DNA from: Carnobacterium viridans
GTDB taxonomy: Bacteria > Bacillota > Bacilli > Lactobacillales > Carnobacteriaceae
DNA: 64,000 nt
NCBI RefSeq assembly: GCF_900102725.1
Contig: NZ_FNJW01000008.1
Location: forward strand, 1,488,001-1,552,000
Direction: 5' to 3'
Below are positions 9,608 through 20,347 of the stretch, one piece after another. The position numbers and the translations under genes are program-made. The notes below the pieces were generated by a model. The model saw only the letters and a list, made by a program, of their open reading frames with translations, was not told the origin of the DNA and ran no database searches. Numbering within the stretch: position 1 is the first letter of the stretch; each line of letters starts with the position of its first letter.

Positions 9608-10047
9608 TAGATCACCTCAATTGAACCACCAGCAGCTTCAATAGCTTCTTTAGCTGCTTGGGAGAATTTGCTTGCTTTAACAGTAAGTTTACGTTCAACT
9701 TGTCCGTTACCCAAAACTTTAATCCCTGATTTTTCAGATTTAATGACTTTTGTTTCAATTAACAACGCTGGTGTTACTACTGTACCATCTTCGAAACGGT
9801 TTAATGTATCAAGATTTACGATAGCATACTCTTTGCGGTTAATGTTTGTAAATCCACGTTTTGGTACACGACGGAATAATGGTGTTTGACCACCTTCAAA
9901 TCCTAAACGTACGCCACCACCTGAACGTGAGTTTTGTCCTTTTTGGCCTCGACCTGATGTTTTACCATTGCCTGATGAAGTCCCACGTCCAACGCGGTTA
10001 CGCACTTTACGAGATCCTTCAGCGGGTTGTAATTCATGAAGTTTCAT
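9607..10047 (-). CDS. rplO: 50S ribosomal protein L15
   Basis: 146 aa. The basic, Gly-rich N-terminal extension ([20 protein letters not shown]) that threads into 23S rRNA is followed by the globular domain from about residue 60. It overlaps secY by one base. L15 is a late assembly 50S protein. Its position between rpmD and secY is canonical. Confidence 0.98.
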   Translation of the reverse strand: MKLHELQPAEGSRKVRNRVGRGTSSGNGKTSGRGQKGQNSRSGGGVRLGFEGGQTPLFRRVPKRGFTNINRKEYAIVNLDTLNRFEDGTVVTPALLIETKVIKSEKSGIKVLGNGQVERKLTVKASKFSQAAKEAIEAAGGSIEVI

Positions 10048-10092
10048 ATAGATTAGGCACCTCCTTCAATAAAAGTCTACTTACAAATGTTT

Positions 10093-10272
10093 TTATACTT
10101 CTTTAACGTCCACTAAATGTGAGATTGTTTTAACCATACCAACGATAGCTTCGTTAGCAGGTTTAACTACAGTACTATTGATTTTTCTTAAACCAAGAGC
10201 TTGAACTGTATCTTTTTGGTTTTGAGGACGTCCGATAACGCTACGTTTTAAAGTAATTTCTAAATTAGCCAT
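10093..10272 (-). CDS. rpmD: 50S ribosomal protein L30
   Basis: 59 aa: begins [20 protein letters not shown], ends SHLVDVKEV. This is the short bacterial L30 with the ferredoxin-like fold (ITLKRS strand, the Q-K-x-T-V-x-AL helix, GM strand). It lies 15 bp after rpsE, with an AAGGAGGACATTAAGAA ribosome binding site region before the ATG. It is present in the usual rpsE-rpmD-rplO order. Confidence 0.96.
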   Translation of the reverse strand: MANLEITLKRSVIGRPQNQKDTVQALGLRKINSTVVKPANEAIVGMVKTISHLVDVKEV

Positions 10273-10287
10273 TTCTTAATGTCCTCC

Positions 10288-10788
10288 TTATCCTATAATT
10301 TCTTCTACAGTTTTCCCACGAAGTTTTGCAACTTCTTCAACGCGTTTTAATTGTAATAAGCCCTCAACAGTAGCACGGATCATATTGATCGGTGTGCTTG
10401 AACCTAATGATTTACTTGTTACGTCTGCAACTCCAGCTAATTCCAATACGGCACGTACTGGACCACCAGCAGAAACCCCAGAACCGGCAACAGCAGGTTT
10501 AATTAAAATGTTACCGCCGCTATAACGACCAATAACTGCGTGAGGAATCGTAGTATCTACCATAGGTACTTCAATAAGATTCTTTTTAGCATCTTCAATT
10601 GCTTTGCGGATAGCTTCTGGTACTTCTTGTGCTTTACCAGTACCGAAACCTACGTGTCCGTTTTTATCTCCGACAACAACGATAGCAGCAAAACGTAGAC
10701 GACGTCCACCTTTAACAACTTTAGTTACGCGGTTGATTGAAACGACACGATCTTCTAACTCCAAATGTGTTGGATCGATGTAAACCAT
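10288..10788 (-). CDS. rpsE: 30S ribosomal protein S5
   Basis: 166 aa. N-terminal double-stranded RNA-binding domain ([26 protein letters not shown], about residues 25-55) and C-terminal S5 domain with the [19 protein letters not shown] segment. S5 helps translational accuracy and mRNA unwinding. It follows rplR by about 20 bp with an AGGAGGAATACCACAC ribosome binding site. Confidence 0.98.
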   Translation of the reverse strand: MVYIDPTHLELEDRVVSINRVTKVVKGGRRLRFAAIVVVGDKNGHVGFGTGKAQEVPEAIRKAIEDAKKNLIEVPMVDTTIPHAVIGRYSGGNILIKPAVAGSGVSAGGPVRAVLELAGVADVTSKSLGSSTPINMIRATVEGLLQLKRVEEVAKLRGKTVEEIIG

Positions 10789-10808
10789 GTGTGGTATTCC
10801 TCCTTTTT

Positions 10809-11165
10809 TTAAAATTCTAGTCCATTTTCGCGAGCAGCTTCAGCTAAAGCTTGCACACGGCCATGGTAAAGGTATCCACCACGGTCAAAGACTACTTGTT
10901 TGATACCTTTTTCAGTAGCAGCTTTAGCGATGGCTGAACCAACAGCTGAACCTTGAGCTACTTTTGTTTCTGCTGAAATTTCTTTGTCTAATGAAGATGC
11001 ACTTGCTAGCGTTACACCCGCTACGTCATCAATTAATTGAGCGTAGATGTTTTTATTAGAACGGAACACGTTTAAGCGTGGGCACTCTGCAGTACCAGAA
11101 ATTTTAGAACGTACACGACCATGTCTTTTCAGACGTAGTTTGTTTTTGTCTGGTTTTGTAATCAC
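10809..11165 (-). CDS. rplR: 50S ribosomal protein L18
   Basis: 118 aa when started at the GTG at 11165 ([19 protein letters not shown]), which matches the family length and stands 8 bases after AGAGG. An upstream in-frame GTG at 11174 is too close to the ribosome binding site. L18 binds 5S rRNA together with L5. The C-terminal [24 protein letters not shown] is conserved. Confidence 0.97.
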   Translation of the reverse strand: MITKPDKNKLRLKRHGRVRSKISGTAECPRLNVFRSNKNIYAQLIDDVAGVTLASASSLDKEISAETKVAQGSAVGSAIAKAATEKGIKQVVFDRGGYLYHGRVQALAEAARENGLEF

Positions 11166-11213
11166 AATTGTCACCTCTTTAATTTTATGGTTGAAAATTA
11201 GGCAGCCAGGCTA

Positions 11214-11750
11214 TTATTTACCTGTTTTACCTTCTTTACGACGTACGATTTCGTCAGAATAGCGAATTCCTTTACCTTTATAAGGCTCTGGTGGGCGTAC
11301 GCCACGGATGTTAGCAGCTAAAGCGCCAACTTTTTCTTTGTTTGTTCCTTTAACAACTACTTTAGTGTTAGCAGGAACTTCAATGTTAATGCCTTCTTCT
11401 GCAGTAAATTCTACAGGATGAGAGTAACCAACGTTCAATACAAGTTTGTTACCTTGTAATTGTGCACGGTACCCTACACCAATTAATTCTAATGTCTTTT
11501 CAAAACCAACAGTTACACCAACAATCATGTTGTTTAAATTAGCACGCATTGTACCATGTAGAGCACGATTTGCTTTCAAGTCGTTTGGACGAGAAAAGTT
11601 AATTTCGTTACCTTCTACATTCATTGTGATAACTGGGCTGAAAGAACGACTCAATTCACCTTTTGGTCCCTTAACAGTAACGATGTTCTCATTACGAGTA
11701 ACCGTTACGCCTTCAGGGATAGTGATTGTTTTATTACCTATACGGCTCAC
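11214..11750 (-). CDS. rplF: 50S ribosomal protein L6
   Basis: 178 aa with the two tandem L6 folds (about 1-80 and 83-170). The C-terminal [16 protein letters not shown]-type motif (here [18 protein letters not shown]) contacts 23S rRNA near the sarcin-ricin loop. It follows rpsH by 31 bp in the spc operon order rplE-rpsN-rpsH-rplF-rplR. Confidence 0.98.
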   Translation of the reverse strand: MSRIGNKTITIPEGVTVTRNENIVTVKGPKGELSRSFSPVITMNVEGNEINFSRPNDLKANRALHGTMRANLNNMIVGVTVGFEKTLELIGVGYRAQLQGNKLVLNVGYSHPVEFTAEEGINIEVPANTKVVVKGTNKEKVGALAANIRGVRPPEPYKGKGIRYSDEIVRRKEGKTGK

Positions 11751-11781
11751 AGCAATACACCTCCTTGATTAGTCTTTCTTA

Positions 11782-12180
11782 TTACCAAATGTAAGCGACA
11801 ATTTCGCCACCAATATTTTTTGCTCTTGCTTCTTTATCTGTGATGACACCTTCAGAAGTTGATACGATCGCAATACCAAGTCCGTTAAGAACTTTAGGTA
11901 CTTCGCCAGCTTTAGCGTATACACGCAAACCTGGTTTAGAGATACGTTTCAATCCTGTGATAACACGTTCGTTGTCTTTTCCGTATTTTAAGAAAACGCG
12001 GATAACGCCTTGTTTGTCATCTTCCATGTATTCAACATCTTTAATGAAACCTTCACGTTTCAAAATGTTAGCAATATCTTTTTTAATTTTTGATGCAGGT
12101 GCTTCTAGTTGTTCGTGACGTGCTTGGTTAGCATTACGTACACGAGTTAGAAAATCTGCAATCGGATCTGTCATGACCAT
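11782..12180 (-). CDS. rpsH: 30S ribosomal protein S8
   Basis: 132 aa. The first ATG at 12180 stands 9 bases after AGGAGG and is preferred; the second in-frame ATG two codons later gives [18 protein letters not shown]. The C-terminal [13 protein letters not shown] motif binds helix 21 of 16S rRNA. In other bacteria S8 is the autogenous repressor of the spc operon. Confidence 0.98.
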   Translation of the reverse strand: MVMTDPIADFLTRVRNANQARHEQLEAPASKIKKDIANILKREGFIKDVEYMEDDKQGVIRVFLKYGKDNERVITGLKRISKPGLRVYAKAGEVPKVLNGLGIAIVSTSEGVITDKEARAKNIGGEIVAYIW

Positions 12181-12211
12181 TGAATTTAGCCTCCTTTATG
12201 CGAGTATCGTA

Positions 12212-12397
12212 TTACCAGCTTGCTTTTTTCATGCCAGGAATTTGTCCTTTATAGGCAAGTTCACGGACGCAAATACGGCAAAGTTTAAATTTGCGGTAAA
12301 CTGAGTGTGGACGTCCACAGCGTTCACAACGAGTATATGCTTGAGTTGAGAATTTAGCAGGGCGTTTGTTTTTAGCAATTTGTGATTTTTTAGCCAC
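12212..12397 (-). CDS. rpsN: 30S ribosomal protein S14 type Z
   Basis: 61 aa, the short zinc-containing form. Two CxxC pairs (CERC at 24-27 and CRIC at 40-43) bind zinc. The C-terminal [16 protein letters not shown] is invariant in this form. It lies between rplE and rpsH as usual. A zinc-free, longer paralogue may exist elsewhere but is not in this window. Confidence 0.98.
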   Translation of the reverse strand: MAKKSQIAKNKRPAKFSTQAYTRCERCGRPHSVYRKFKLCRICVRELAYKGQIPGMKKASW

Positions 12398-12415
12398 GTA
12401 GTTCGCCTCCTATTC

Positions 12416-12955
12416 TTATTTTTGGAATGGCATTCCAAGTTGTGTTAACAATTCACGAGATTCTTCGTCTGTATTAGCAGTCGTTACAATAACAATATCC
12501 ATTCCGCGGACTTTGTCTACTTTATCGTAGTCAACTTCTGGGAAGATTAATTGTTCTTTAACGCCTAACGTGTAGTTTCCACGTCCGTCAAAAGACTTGT
12601 TGCTGATACCGTGAAAGTCACGTACACGAGGAAGTGAAACAGAAACTAATTTGTCTAAGAAATCATACATTCTGTCTCCACGTAATGTTACTTTAGTACC
12701 AATCGGCATACCTTCACGTAAACGGAAGCCAGCGATTGATTTTTTTGCTTTAGTGATTAATGGTTTTTGACCAGAAATAACTGTTAACTCATCAACAGCT
12801 TTGTCTAAATTTTTAGCATTTGATACAGCATCACCCACACCCATGTTGATAACGATCTTATCTACTTTAGGAGTTTGCATAACTGATTTGTAACCAAATT
12901 TTTCTACCATTGAAGGTGTTACTTCTTGGATATATTTTTCTTTAAGGCGGTTCAT
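12416..12955 (-). CDS. rplE: 50S ribosomal protein L5
   Basis: 179 aa from the ATG at 12955 ([12 protein letters not shown]). An in-frame ATG at 12964 abuts the AGGAGGT ribosome binding site and is not usable, while 12955 has a spacing of 9. The conserved [19 protein letters not shown] and [18 protein letters not shown] segments are present. L5 binds 5S rRNA and forms bridge B1b. Confidence 0.98.
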   Translation of the reverse strand: MNRLKEKYIQEVTPSMVEKFGYKSVMQTPKVDKIVINMGVGDAVSNAKNLDKAVDELTVISGQKPLITKAKKSIAGFRLREGMPIGTKVTLRGDRMYDFLDKLVSVSLPRVRDFHGISNKSFDGRGNYTLGVKEQLIFPEVDYDKVDKVRGMDIVIVTTANTDEESRELLTQLGMPFQK

Positions 12956-12981
12956 GAAGTTCATACCTCCTTCCTTATCTA

Positions 12982-13293
12982 TTATTTATCTAAAACTTCA
13001 CCGGTTTTTTTAGAAATACGTACTTTTTTGCCGTCTTCAACTTTAAAGCCAACACGAGTTGGTTCGCCAGTTGCAGCGTCTATAAGCATAACATTTGAAA
13101 CGTGGATAGGGGCTTCCATTTCAATGATTCCACCTTGTGGATTCGCTGAGTTGGGTTTTTGATGTTTTTTCATAACATTAACGCCTTCTACGATTACACG
13201 ATCCTTTTTAGGAAAAGCTTTTAATACAACAGCTTCAGTTCCTTTGTCTTTACCAGTAATAACTTTTACTTTATCGCCTGTTTTAATGTACAT
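12982..13293 (-). CDS. rplX: 50S ribosomal protein L24
   Basis: 103 aa from the ATG at 13293 ([18 protein letters not shown]). An upstream GTG at 13302 lies only 2 bases after AGGAGGT and is rejected. The KOW motif occupies about residues 5-32. L24 initiates 50S assembly by binding the 5' domain of 23S rRNA. Confidence 0.97.
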   Translation of the reverse strand: MYIKTGDKVKVITGKDKGTEAVVLKAFPKKDRVIVEGVNVMKKHQKPNSANPQGGIIEMEAPIHVSNVMLIDAATGEPTRVGFKVEDGKKVRISKKTGEVLDK

Positions 13294-13328
13294 GTCTTTC
13301 ACGCACCTCCTTTGTGGATGGTTGATTA

Positions 13329-13730
<402 letters not shown>

Positions 13731-13747
13731 TTATTTGTTGAAAAACC

Positions 13748-14014
13748 TTAAATCGTAACAGATTCTACAACAACTTCTACTAAACGGAAATGTTTTGTAG
13801 ATGACAACGGACGAGTTTCCATAATTTTTACGATATCGCCAATTTTGGCAACATTGTTTTCATCATGTGCTTTATATTTTTTTGAGTATTTAATACGTTT
13901 ACCGTAACGGCTGTGTTTCTTTTGAGTTTCTATTACGACAACAATCGTTTTATCCATTTTGTCTGAAACAACTCGGCCTTGGTAGACTTTACGTTGATTA
14001 CGTTCTTCACTCAT
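13748..14014 (-). CDS. rpsQ: 30S ribosomal protein S17
   Basis: 88 aa from the ATG at 14014 ([20 protein letters not shown]), placed 9 bases after AGGAGGT. The S17 OB fold and the [24 protein letters not shown]-terminal half are clear. S17 binds 16S rRNA helix 11 early in 30S assembly. Confidence 0.98.
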   Translation of the reverse strand: MSEERNQRKVYQGRVVSDKMDKTIVVVIETQKKHSRYGKRIKYSKKYKAHDENNVAKIGDIVKIMETRPLSSTKHFRLVEVVVESVTI

Positions 14015-14041
14015 TGTTTGGTGACCTCCTTTGACAATCAA

Positions 14042-14236
14042 CTATTTTTGTAATTCAGCTTGACGTAACGCAGTTTTAATACGTGCAATCGATTTGCGAA
14101 CTTCACTTAAACGAGCAGTATTTTCTAGTTGGCCAGTAGCTAACTGGAATCTTAGATTGAATAACTCTTCTTTAAATGCTTTTTCTTTCTCAACCATTTC
14201 AGCAGTGGTTAACTCTTTAAGTTCATTAGCTTTCAT
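14042..14236 (-). CDS. rpmC: 50S ribosomal protein L29
   Basis: 64 aa from the ATG at 14236 ([14 protein letters not shown]), overlapping the rplP stop by 11 bp. Longer in-frame GTG starts reach 14251, but they extend beyond family length. The two-helix hairpin with [18 protein letters not shown] is typical. L29 lines the tunnel exit and is part of the docking site for trigger factor and SRP. Confidence 0.97.
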   Translation of the reverse strand: MKANELKELTTAEMVEKEKAFKEELFNLRFQLATGQLENTARLSEVRKSIARIKTALRQAELQK

Positions 14237-14660
14237 TCGATTCACCACCAATTTCTTTACGTTTTACAATCTTAGTTTTAACAGGTAGTTTATGAGAAGC
14301 CAAACGAAGTGCTTCACGAGCTACTTCTTCTGATACTCCATCAACTTCAAACATGATTTTTCCACGTTTAACTGGTGCAACCCAACCTTCAGGTGCTCCT
14401 TTACCAGAACCCATACGAACTCCAATTGCTTTAGACGTATATGATTTATGAGGGAAGATTTTAATCCATACTTTCCCACCACGTTTCATGTAACGTGTCA
14501 TTGCAATACGAGATGCTTCAATCTGACGGTTTGTGATCCATTTTGACTCTACGGCTTGTAAACCCCATTCACCAAAAGTTACTTCTTTCCCACCTTTAGC
14601 TTCACCGCGCATTTTACCTCTAAACTCACGACGGAATTTTACACGTTTAGGTACTAACAT
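14226..14660 (-). CDS. rplP: 50S ribosomal protein L16
   Basis: 144 aa. It begins [19 protein letters not shown]. The FGEWGLQA segment and the [29 protein letters not shown] region are conserved. L16 is needed for A-site tRNA positioning. It lies 2 bp after rpsC, consistent with coupling. Confidence 0.98.
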   Translation of the reverse strand: MLVPKRVKFRREFRGKMRGEAKGGKEVTFGEWGLQAVESKWITNRQIEASRIAMTRYMKRGGKVWIKIFPHKSYTSKAIGVRMGSGKGAPEGWVAPVKRGKIMFEVDGVSEEVAREALRLASHKLPVKTKIVKRKEIGGESNES

Positions 14661-14662
14661 GA

Positions 14663-15319
14663 TTATTTCCCTCCTTTCTCAGTGTTCTTTTTTGCAGGAA
14701 GAACTTCTCCACGGTAAATCCAAACTTTTATGCCTAGTTTACCATAAGTTGTAGCTGCTTCTTCCCATGCGTAGTCGATGTCGGCACGCAATGTATGAAG
14801 AGGAACAGTTCCTTCTGAATGTGTTTCGCTACGAGCGATATCTGCACCATTTAAACGGCCAGAAACCATTGTTTTAATACCTTTAGCTCCAGCACGCATT
14901 GTGCGTTGGATAGCTTGTTTTTGAGCACGACGGAAAGCAACACGGCTTTCTAATTGACGAGCAATTCCTTCGCCGACTAATTTAGCATCTAGATCAGGGC
15001 GTTTGATTTCCACGATGTTGATGTGAACTCTTTTGCCTGTTAAATCATTTAATTTTTTACGTAATGCGTCAACTTCAGACCCACCTTTACCAATAACCAT
15101 TCCTGGTTTAGCAGTGTGAACTGAAACGTTAACACGGTTAGCAGCACGTTCAATTTCTACTTTAGAAACAGAAGCTTCGCTTAATTTTTTTGCGATATAT
15201 TCGCGGATAGCGATATCTTCGTGTAAATAGTTTGCGAAATCTTTTTCTGCATACCATTTAGAATCCCAATCGCGGATGATACCTACACGTAAGCCTGTTG
15301 GATTAATTTTTTGACCCAC
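14663..15319 (-). CDS. rpsC: 30S ribosomal protein S3
   Basis: 218 aa. N-terminal type II KH domain with [18 protein letters not shown] (GKGG at about 77-80) and C-terminal S3 domain ending [13 protein letters not shown]3 forms the mRNA entry channel with S4 and S5. It starts 3 bp after the rplV stop. Confidence 0.98.
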   Translation of the reverse strand: MGQKINPTGLRVGIIRDWDSKWYAEKDFANYLHEDIAIREYIAKKLSEASVSKVEIERAANRVNVSVHTAKPGMVIGKGGSEVDALRKKLNDLTGKRVHINIVEIKRPDLDAKLVGEGIARQLESRVAFRRAQKQAIQRTMRAGAKGIKTMVSGRLNGADIARSETHSEGTVPLHTLRADIDYAWEEAATTYGKLGIKVWIYRGEVLPAKKNTEKGGK

Positions 15320-15322
15320 AGA

Positions 15323-15679
15323 TTATCCCTCCTTCTTTTCAGATACCACTATTGTAATGTGGCTTGTGCGTTTCAAGATTGGTGCAGCTGATCCTTTTGC
15401 ACGTGGACGGAAACGTTTCATCGTTGGTCCTTCGTTAACATAAGCTTCGCTTACTACCAAATTTTCTACGTCTAAATCGTAGTTATGTTCTGCATTAGCA
15501 ATTGCTGACATTAAAACTTTTTCGATTGCTGGTGAAGCACCACGTGGAGTGAATTTCAAAATTGAAATTGCTTCTCCAATGCTTTTCCCTCTAATAAGAT
15601 CGACAACTAAACGAACTTTACGAGCTGCAATACGAACAGTTTTAGCAGTTGCTTTAGCTTCTGTAATTTGTTCTGCCAT
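15323..15679 (-). CDS. rplV: 50S ribosomal protein L22
   Basis: 118 aa. The long beta-hairpin that reaches into the peptide tunnel includes [25 protein letters not shown] near the C terminus; insertions here give macrolide resistance in other bacteria, and none is evident. It lies between rpsS and rpsC. Confidence 0.98.
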   Translation of the reverse strand: MAEQITEAKATAKTVRIAARKVRLVVDLIRGKSIGEAISILKFTPRGASPAIEKVLMSAIANAEHNYDLDVENLVVSEAYVNEGPTMKRFRPRAKGSAAPILKRTSHITIVVSEKKEG

Positions 15680-15702
15680 ATCGAGTTATCCTCCTCTCAA
15701 AA

Positions 15703-15981
15703 TTAACGTTTAGTTTTTTTATCATCCGCAGTGTGTCCGCGGTATGTTCTTGTTGGTGCAAATTCACCTAATTTGTGTCCGACCATGTCTTCTTGAATGT
15801 AAACTGGTACATGCTTGCGTCCATCATAGACTGCGATTGTGTAACCAATGAAACTCGGGAAAATTGTTGAACGACGTGACCAAGTTTTAACGACAGATTT
15901 CTTTTCGCCTTCAGCCATTGCATTCATTTTTTTCATTAAGTGTTCATCGACAAAAGGTCCTTTTTTAAGACTACGACCCAT
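15703..15981 (-). CDS. rpsS: 30S ribosomal protein S19
   Basis: 92 aa from the ATG at 15981 ([15 protein letters not shown]), which follows GGAGGTTCACCC. The longer GTG/ATG reading toward 15999 begins inside the ribosome binding site. The C-terminal [22 protein letters not shown] is conserved. S19 sits in the 30S head with S13. Confidence 0.98.
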   Translation of the reverse strand: MGRSLKKGPFVDEHLMKKMNAMAEGEKKSVVKTWSRRSTIFPSFIGYTIAVYDGRKHVPVYIQEDMVGHKLGEFAPTRTYRGHTADDKKTKR

Positions 15982-16035
15982 GGGTGAACCTCCTTCCATT
16001 CCTTAGGAAAGTTGGTAAAACCAACTAACCTAGGT

Positions 16036-16869
16036 TTATTTTGTTTTACGACGACGCGTAATAAATTTATTAGATTGAGCTTTCTTGTTACGTGTTTTCA
16101 ATCCAAGAGCAGGTTTACCCCATGGAGTCATTGGACCAGCATGTCCGATTGGAGCTTTACCTTCACCACCACCGTGTGGGTGATCGTTCGGGTTCATTAC
16201 AGATCCACGAACAGTTGGGCGTTTGCCTAACCAACGAGAACGTCCGGCTTTACCAATGTTAATCAATTCATGTTGTTCGTTACCAACAGAACCGATTGTT
16301 GCACGACAAGTTCCTAAGATTAGACGAACTTCACCTGAGTTTAAGCGGATTAATACGTATTTGCCTTCTTTACCTAACACTTGCGCGCTAGTTCCAGCTG
16401 AACGAACTAATTGTCCACCTTTACCTGGTTTCATTTCAATATTGTGGATTACAGTACCAGCAGGAATATTTTCTAATAAAAGAGCATTTCCTGTTTTGAT
16501 ATCTACTGTTTCTCCTGAAACGATTTGTTGTCCTACTTGGATTCCTTTAGGTGCGATGATGTATGTTTTAATACCATCAACGTATTGTACTAAAGCAATG
16601 TTAGCTGAGCGATTTGGATCGTACTCAATTGTTTTGATGATACCCACGATACCGTCTTTATTACGTTTAAAGTCGATAACACGGTAGTTACGTTTGTGTC
16701 CGCCACCACGGTGACGTACCATGATCTTACCAGCATTATTACGTCCGGCTTTTCTTTTGTTTGGTTCCAACAATGTCTTTTCAGGCGTTGTTGAAGTGAT
16801 TTCTGCGAAATCAGAACCAGTCATATTACGACGGCCGTTTGTGGTAGGTTTGTATTTTCTAATACCCAC
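16036..16869 (-). CDS. rplB: 50S ribosomal protein L2
   Basis: 277 aa. N-terminal OB fold and SH3-like C-terminal domain. The conserved [28 protein letters not shown] stretch (about 222-250) contains the histidine implicated in peptidyl transfer centre integrity. It is among the most conserved r-proteins and is essential for subunit association. Confidence 0.99.
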   Translation of the reverse strand: MGIRKYKPTTNGRRNMTGSDFAEITSTTPEKTLLEPNKRKAGRNNAGKIMVRHRGGGHKRNYRVIDFKRNKDGIVGIIKTIEYDPNRSANIALVQYVDGIKTYIIAPKGIQVGQQIVSGETVDIKTGNALLLENIPAGTVIHNIEMKPGKGGQLVRSAGTSAQVLGKEGKYVLIRLNSGEVRLILGTCRATIGSVGNEQHELINIGKAGRSRWLGKRPTVRGSVMNPNDHPHGGGEGKAPIGHAGPMTPWGKPALGLKTRNKKAQSNKFITRRRKTK

Positions 16870-16906
16870 GTGTTTTACCTCCCGATGTTTATTTTCAAAG
16901 CTTTAA

Positions 16907-17191
16907 TTAAGCTTCAAACAATTCGATTTCTTTTGATTCAGTTGTTAAAGTTACGATTGCTTTACGACGTTTTTTAGTGTATCCAGTATGTTTACCCATA
17001 CGTTTTAATTTTCCACGTACGTTCATAATGTTAACATTAGAAACTTTTACGTCAAAAATTTCTTCAATCGCTTGTTTTACTTGAGTTTTATTTGCGCGAA
17101 CATCCACTTCGAAAGTGTATTTTTTGTTATCTTGAGCAGCCATTGCTGCTTCAGTGATAATTGGGCGCAAGATTACGTCACGTACATCCAT
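16907..17191 (-). CDS. rplW: 50S ribosomal protein L23
   Basis: 94 aa, single L23 domain without the long loop of E. coli. [17 protein letters not shown] start; the [25 protein letters not shown] segment binds 23S rRNA. It overlaps the rplD stop by one base (TAATG), implying coupling. L23 is the main docking site for trigger factor and SRP. Confidence 0.98.
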   Translation of the reverse strand: MDVRDVILRPIITEAAMAAQDNKKYTFEVDVRANKTQVKQAIEEIFDVKVSNVNIMNVRGKLKRMGKHTGYTKKRRKAIVTLTTESKEIELFEA

Positions 17192-17814
17192 TATTGAAGA
17201 ACCTCCTCTAGCTTAGTTAGAGCAGTTTGTGTCAAAATCAGTTTTTCATGCGCTACAACATCTAACACAGTAACATTATCAAAAGCTACAACTTTAACTC
17301 CTGGAAGGTTACGAGCAGATAATGTTGCGAAATCATTGTCGTTTTCTACTACGATAAACGCTTTAGAATCAACATTTAGATTTTTTAACACTTGTGCAAA
17401 TTCTTTAGTTTTCGGTGCATCAAAGTTCAATGCGTCAACAACGATTAAATCTCCGCTTACTACTTTTGTAGAAAGAACAGATTTGATTGCTAAACGACGA
17501 ACTTTTTTAGGAAGTTTGTAGCTGTATGAACGTGGAGTTGGTCCGAAGACGATTCCACCACCGCGCCATTGTGGAGATCTGATTGACCCTTGACGAGCAC
17601 GACCAGTTCCTTTTTGAGCCCACGGTTTACGTCCACCACCGCGTACTGCGCTGCGATTTTTAACTGCGTGATTTCCTTGTCTTAATGAAGCACGTTGCAT
17701 GATGATTGCATCAAAAACAACGTTTTCGTTTGGTTCGATACCGAAAATAGCGTCGTTTAAAGTAACTTCACCATTTTGTGTACCATCTTGTTTGTATAAG
17801 GCTACGTTTGGCAT
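17191..17814 (-). CDS. rplD: 50S ribosomal protein L4
   Basis: 207 aa. The extended loop that lines the peptide tunnel ([20 protein letters not shown], about residues 60-79) is intact; changes here give macrolide resistance elsewhere. In E. coli L4 represses its own operon through the S10 leader. A leader of about 165 nt lies upstream of rpsJ here, but L4 control in this organism is not shown by the sequence. Confidence 0.98.
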   Translation of the reverse strand: MPNVALYKQDGTQNGEVTLNDAIFGIEPNENVVFDAIIMQRASLRQGNHAVKNRSAVRGGGRKPWAQKGTGRARQGSIRSPQWRGGGIVFGPTPRSYSYKLPKKVRRLAIKSVLSTKVVSGDLIVVDALNFDAPKTKEFAQVLKNLNVDSKAFIVVENDNDFATLSARNLPGVKVVAFDNVTVLDVVAHEKLILTQTALTKLEEVLQ

Positions 17815-17839
17815 TCCTTTGTTCCTCCTCTCTTAATTT

Positions 17840-18472
17840 TTATTTAGCTTTTTGAAAAGCTGATTTAATTTGGATTAAGGATTTTTTAGACCCAGGTACA
17901 TTTCCTTTAATAAGAATTACATTTTTTTCGACGTCAACGCGAACAACTTCAAGGTTTTTGATAGTTACGCGGTTTCCGCCCATACGACCTGGTAGTAATT
18001 TGCGCTTGAATACGCGGTTAGGATCTACAGGACCCATTGACCCTGGACGACGGTGGTGACGGGATCCGTGAGACATTGGTCCACGACTTTGTCCGTGGCG
18101 TTTAATAACACCTTGGAATCCTTTACCTTTGGTAGTCCCCGTTACATTAACGATGTCTCCAGCTTTGAAAGCATCAACTTTCACTTCTTGTCCTACTTCG
18201 TAGTCTCCAAGCTCAACATCGTCAAATTCACGAATGAAGCGCTTAGGAGTAGCATTTGCTTTTGCTACATGACCCATTGCAGGTTTATTAGACAATACTT
18301 CACGTTTATCTTGGTAACCTAATTGAACTGCTTCGTAACCATCCGTTTCGATTGTTTTAACTTGTAAAACAACGTTTGGAGTTGCTTCGATTACAGTTAC
18401 TGGAATTAATTCACCAGACTCAGTAAAGACTTGTGTCATTCCTACTTTTTTTCCTAAGATTCCTTTGGTCAT
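17840..18472 (-). CDS. rplC: 50S ribosomal protein L3
   Basis: 210 aa. Begins [20 protein letters not shown]; the central [25 protein letters not shown] loop contains the glutamine methylated by PrmB in some bacteria and reaches the peptidyl transferase centre. It follows rpsJ by 28 bp, second gene of the S10 operon. Confidence 0.98.
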   Translation of the reverse strand: MTKGILGKKVGMTQVFTESGELIPVTVIEATPNVVLQVKTIETDGYEAVQLGYQDKREVLSNKPAMGHVAKANATPKRFIREFDDVELGDYEVGQEVKVDAFKAGDIVNVTGTTKGKGFQGVIKRHGQSRGPMSHGSRHHRRPGSMGPVDPNRVFKRKLLPGRMGGNRVTIKNLEVVRVDVEKNVILIKGNVPGSKKSLIQIKSAFQKAK

Positions 18473-18500
18473 GAGTACACCTCCATTATATTTTTTTAAA

Positions 18501-18809
18501 TTAAAGCTTGATTTCGATATCTACGCCAGATGGTAGATCTAGTTTTGTTAAAGCATCAACAGTTTTAGCTGTTGGATTAACAATATCAATCACACGTTTG
18601 TGTGTACGCATTTCAAATTGTTCACGAGAATCTTTATATTTGTGAGTCGCACGGATCACAGTGTAAAGAGTTCTTTCTGTTGGCAATGGAATTGGACCAG
18701 ATACACTAGCACCAGTTCTTTTTGCTGTTTCTACAATTTTTTCCGCTGATTGATCTAAGATACGATGTTCATATGCTTTTAAGCGGATACGAATCTTTTG
18801 TTTTGCCAT
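18501..18809 (-). CDS. rpsJ: 30S ribosomal protein S10
   Basis: 102 aa, exactly the family length. [22 protein letters not shown] start and the [12 protein letters not shown] loop are invariant. S10 is also the NusE antitermination factor that links NusG to the ribosome. It is first gene of the giant S10-spc run and is driven by the strong promoter at 18981-19009. Confidence 0.99.
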   Translation of the reverse strand: MAKQKIRIRLKAYEHRILDQSAEKIVETAKRTGASVSGPIPLPTERTLYTVIRATHKYKDSREQFEMRTHKRVIDIVNPTAKTVDALTKLDLPSGVDIEIKL

Positions 18810-19218
18810 TATTTTCCCTCCTTCGCCTATTTTTATAAATTAGACATTGCTCCACGAAAATCTCCGATACACGCGCCGTGACAAAGCGGCCGGGTGTGTC
18901 GCAACCTCTCGTTTCATAGCCATTGGGTTTCTTTCGAATACCCCTAGCACGATTCCACTTATGAAATCAGCACCTTTTTAATTATACAAAAAAACACTTT
19001 TTTAATCAAGCTTTTTTTGATGTTTGCTAAATTAATTTATTCTTATCTAAAAATAATCCTCTATTTTTGCTAATTTTCTCGTTTATCTTGTTTTACGAAA
19101 AAAATAAACTAAGCTAGGAATACATCAACGTTTCCCATCTTAGCTTATTTTGTTTTGTTTGTCTATTTATTTGTTTGATTAATTTATTTCTTCTATATAT
19201 TATCCTAATTGTTTTATT
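18810..19218. other. rpsJ leader, S10 promoter and ilvE 3' flank
   Basis: 409 bp without a gene. It contains the rpsJ 5' leader (about 165 nt), which can fold a G/C-rich hairpin at about 18867-18903 (a GACACAC arm and a GCCG/CGGC inner stem), and then the promoter at 18981-19009. The rest, to the ilvE stop, is very A/T rich (19010-19218), and I see no clear terminator there apart from T-rich stretches. Confidence 0.6.
18981..19009 (-). promoter_or_regulatory. Sigma-A-type promoter of the S10-spc operon
   Basis: TTGATT-N17-TATAAT on the minus strand (-35 at 19004-19009, -10 at 18981-18986). The -10 is a perfect consensus and the spacing is optimal. The predicted start near 18975 leaves a leader of about 165 nt. 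Confidence 0.8.
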
Positions 19219-20244
19219 TTACTCTACTTTTTGAATCCAGCCAACCGGTGCTTCTACGTCACCATACTGAATGCCGGTAAGTTCTTCATACAATTTCTTC
19301 GTCACTGGTCCAGTTTCTGTTTCACTATAAAAGACATGAAAATCATCTTTATTTTGTATTCCACCAATTGGCGAAATAACAGCAGCTGTCCCACAAGCCC
19401 CAGCTTCTTTAAAATCATCTAGTTGATCAATGAATACATCTCCTTCGATAACTTCAAGCCCCAAACGTTCTTTGGCTAGATAAAGCAATGAATATTTTGT
19501 GATGCTCGGTAAAATAGAAGGCGATACCGGTGTCACAAATTTATTGTCTTTTGTAATTCCAAAGAAATTTGCTGAACCTACTTCTTCTATCTTAGTATGG
19601 GTCGTTGGATCTAAGTAAATTGCATCACTAAAGTTGCGTTTATGAGCCTCAGATCCCGGGAGCAAGCTACCTCCATAGTTTCCTCCAACTTTCGCAGCTC
19701 CGGTTCCATTTCCAGCAGCTCTATCGTAATCAGAGACCATAAAGTTGGTTGGTTTCAGACCACCTTTAAAGTAGGCTCCAACAGGCATACAAAAGATAGA
19801 AAATAAATATTCTTCTGCCGGCTTCACTCCAATGTTATCTCCTACACCAATCATATACGGACGAAGATACAACGAACCTCCTGTACCATAAGGCGGAATA
19901 TACTGTTCATTCGCTTTTACTACTTTTTTAACAGCTTCAATAAATGCATCTGTCGGTATAGCAGGCATCATTAATCTTCTACAGCTGCGTTGCATCCGTT
20001 CTGCATTTTGATCCGGTCGGAACAAATTGATTGAACCGTCTTTTGTTCGGTAGGCTTTCATTCCTTCGAAAACTGTTTGTCCATAGTGTAAAGCCGTCGA
20101 ACCTTCACTGATATGAACTTTATTGTCTTCTGACAACGTTCCATTATCCCATTCTCCATCTTTCCAGAACGAAATGTATCTATAATCGGTTTTTATGTAA
20201 CTAAAACCTAAATTATTCCAGTCGATATCTACTATTTTTGTCAT
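19219..20244 (-). CDS. ilvE: Branched-chain amino acid aminotransferase
   Basis: 341 aa from the ATG at 20244, 6-7 bases after AAGGAGT. The PLP-binding Lys185 lies in GAAKVGGNYGGSL, followed by the conserved IEEVGSANFFG segment, typical of the BCAT class IV fold of the eukaryote-like/Bacillus YwaA type. It interconverts Leu/Ile/Val and their 2-oxo acids with 2-oxoglutarate. It is inserted between rpsJ and tuf, which is not part of the core ribosomal order. Confidence 0.95.
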   Translation of the reverse strand: MTKIVDIDWNNLGFSYIKTDYRYISFWKDGEWDNGTLSEDNKVHISEGSTALHYGQTVFEGMKAYRTKDGSINLFRPDQNAERMQRSCRRLMMPAIPTDAFIEAVKKVVKANEQYIPPYGTGGSLYLRPYMIGVGDNIGVKPAEEYLFSIFCMPVGAYFKGGLKPTNFMVSDYDRAAGNGTGAAKVGGNYGGSLLPGSEAHKRNFSDAIYLDPTTHTKIEEVGSANFFGITKDNKFVTPVSPSILPSITKYSLLYLAKERLGLEVIEGDVFIDQLDDFKEAGACGTAAVISPIGGIQNKDDFHVFYSETETGPVTKKLYEELTGIQYGDVEAPVGWIQKVE

Positions 20245-20347
20245 CCTATCACTCCTTATCACTAATGTTCTTTAGTGTAACACATCAATGATAAAATTAT
20301 GAGAGTTTTCTTACTATTATATTTTTTTTCATATGTAAGTTCTTTTT

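Noticed and set aside
16223-16687. 154-codon plus-strand ORF opposite rplB
   Set aside because: Antisense shadow of a highly conserved r-protein gene; no start signal and no known family.
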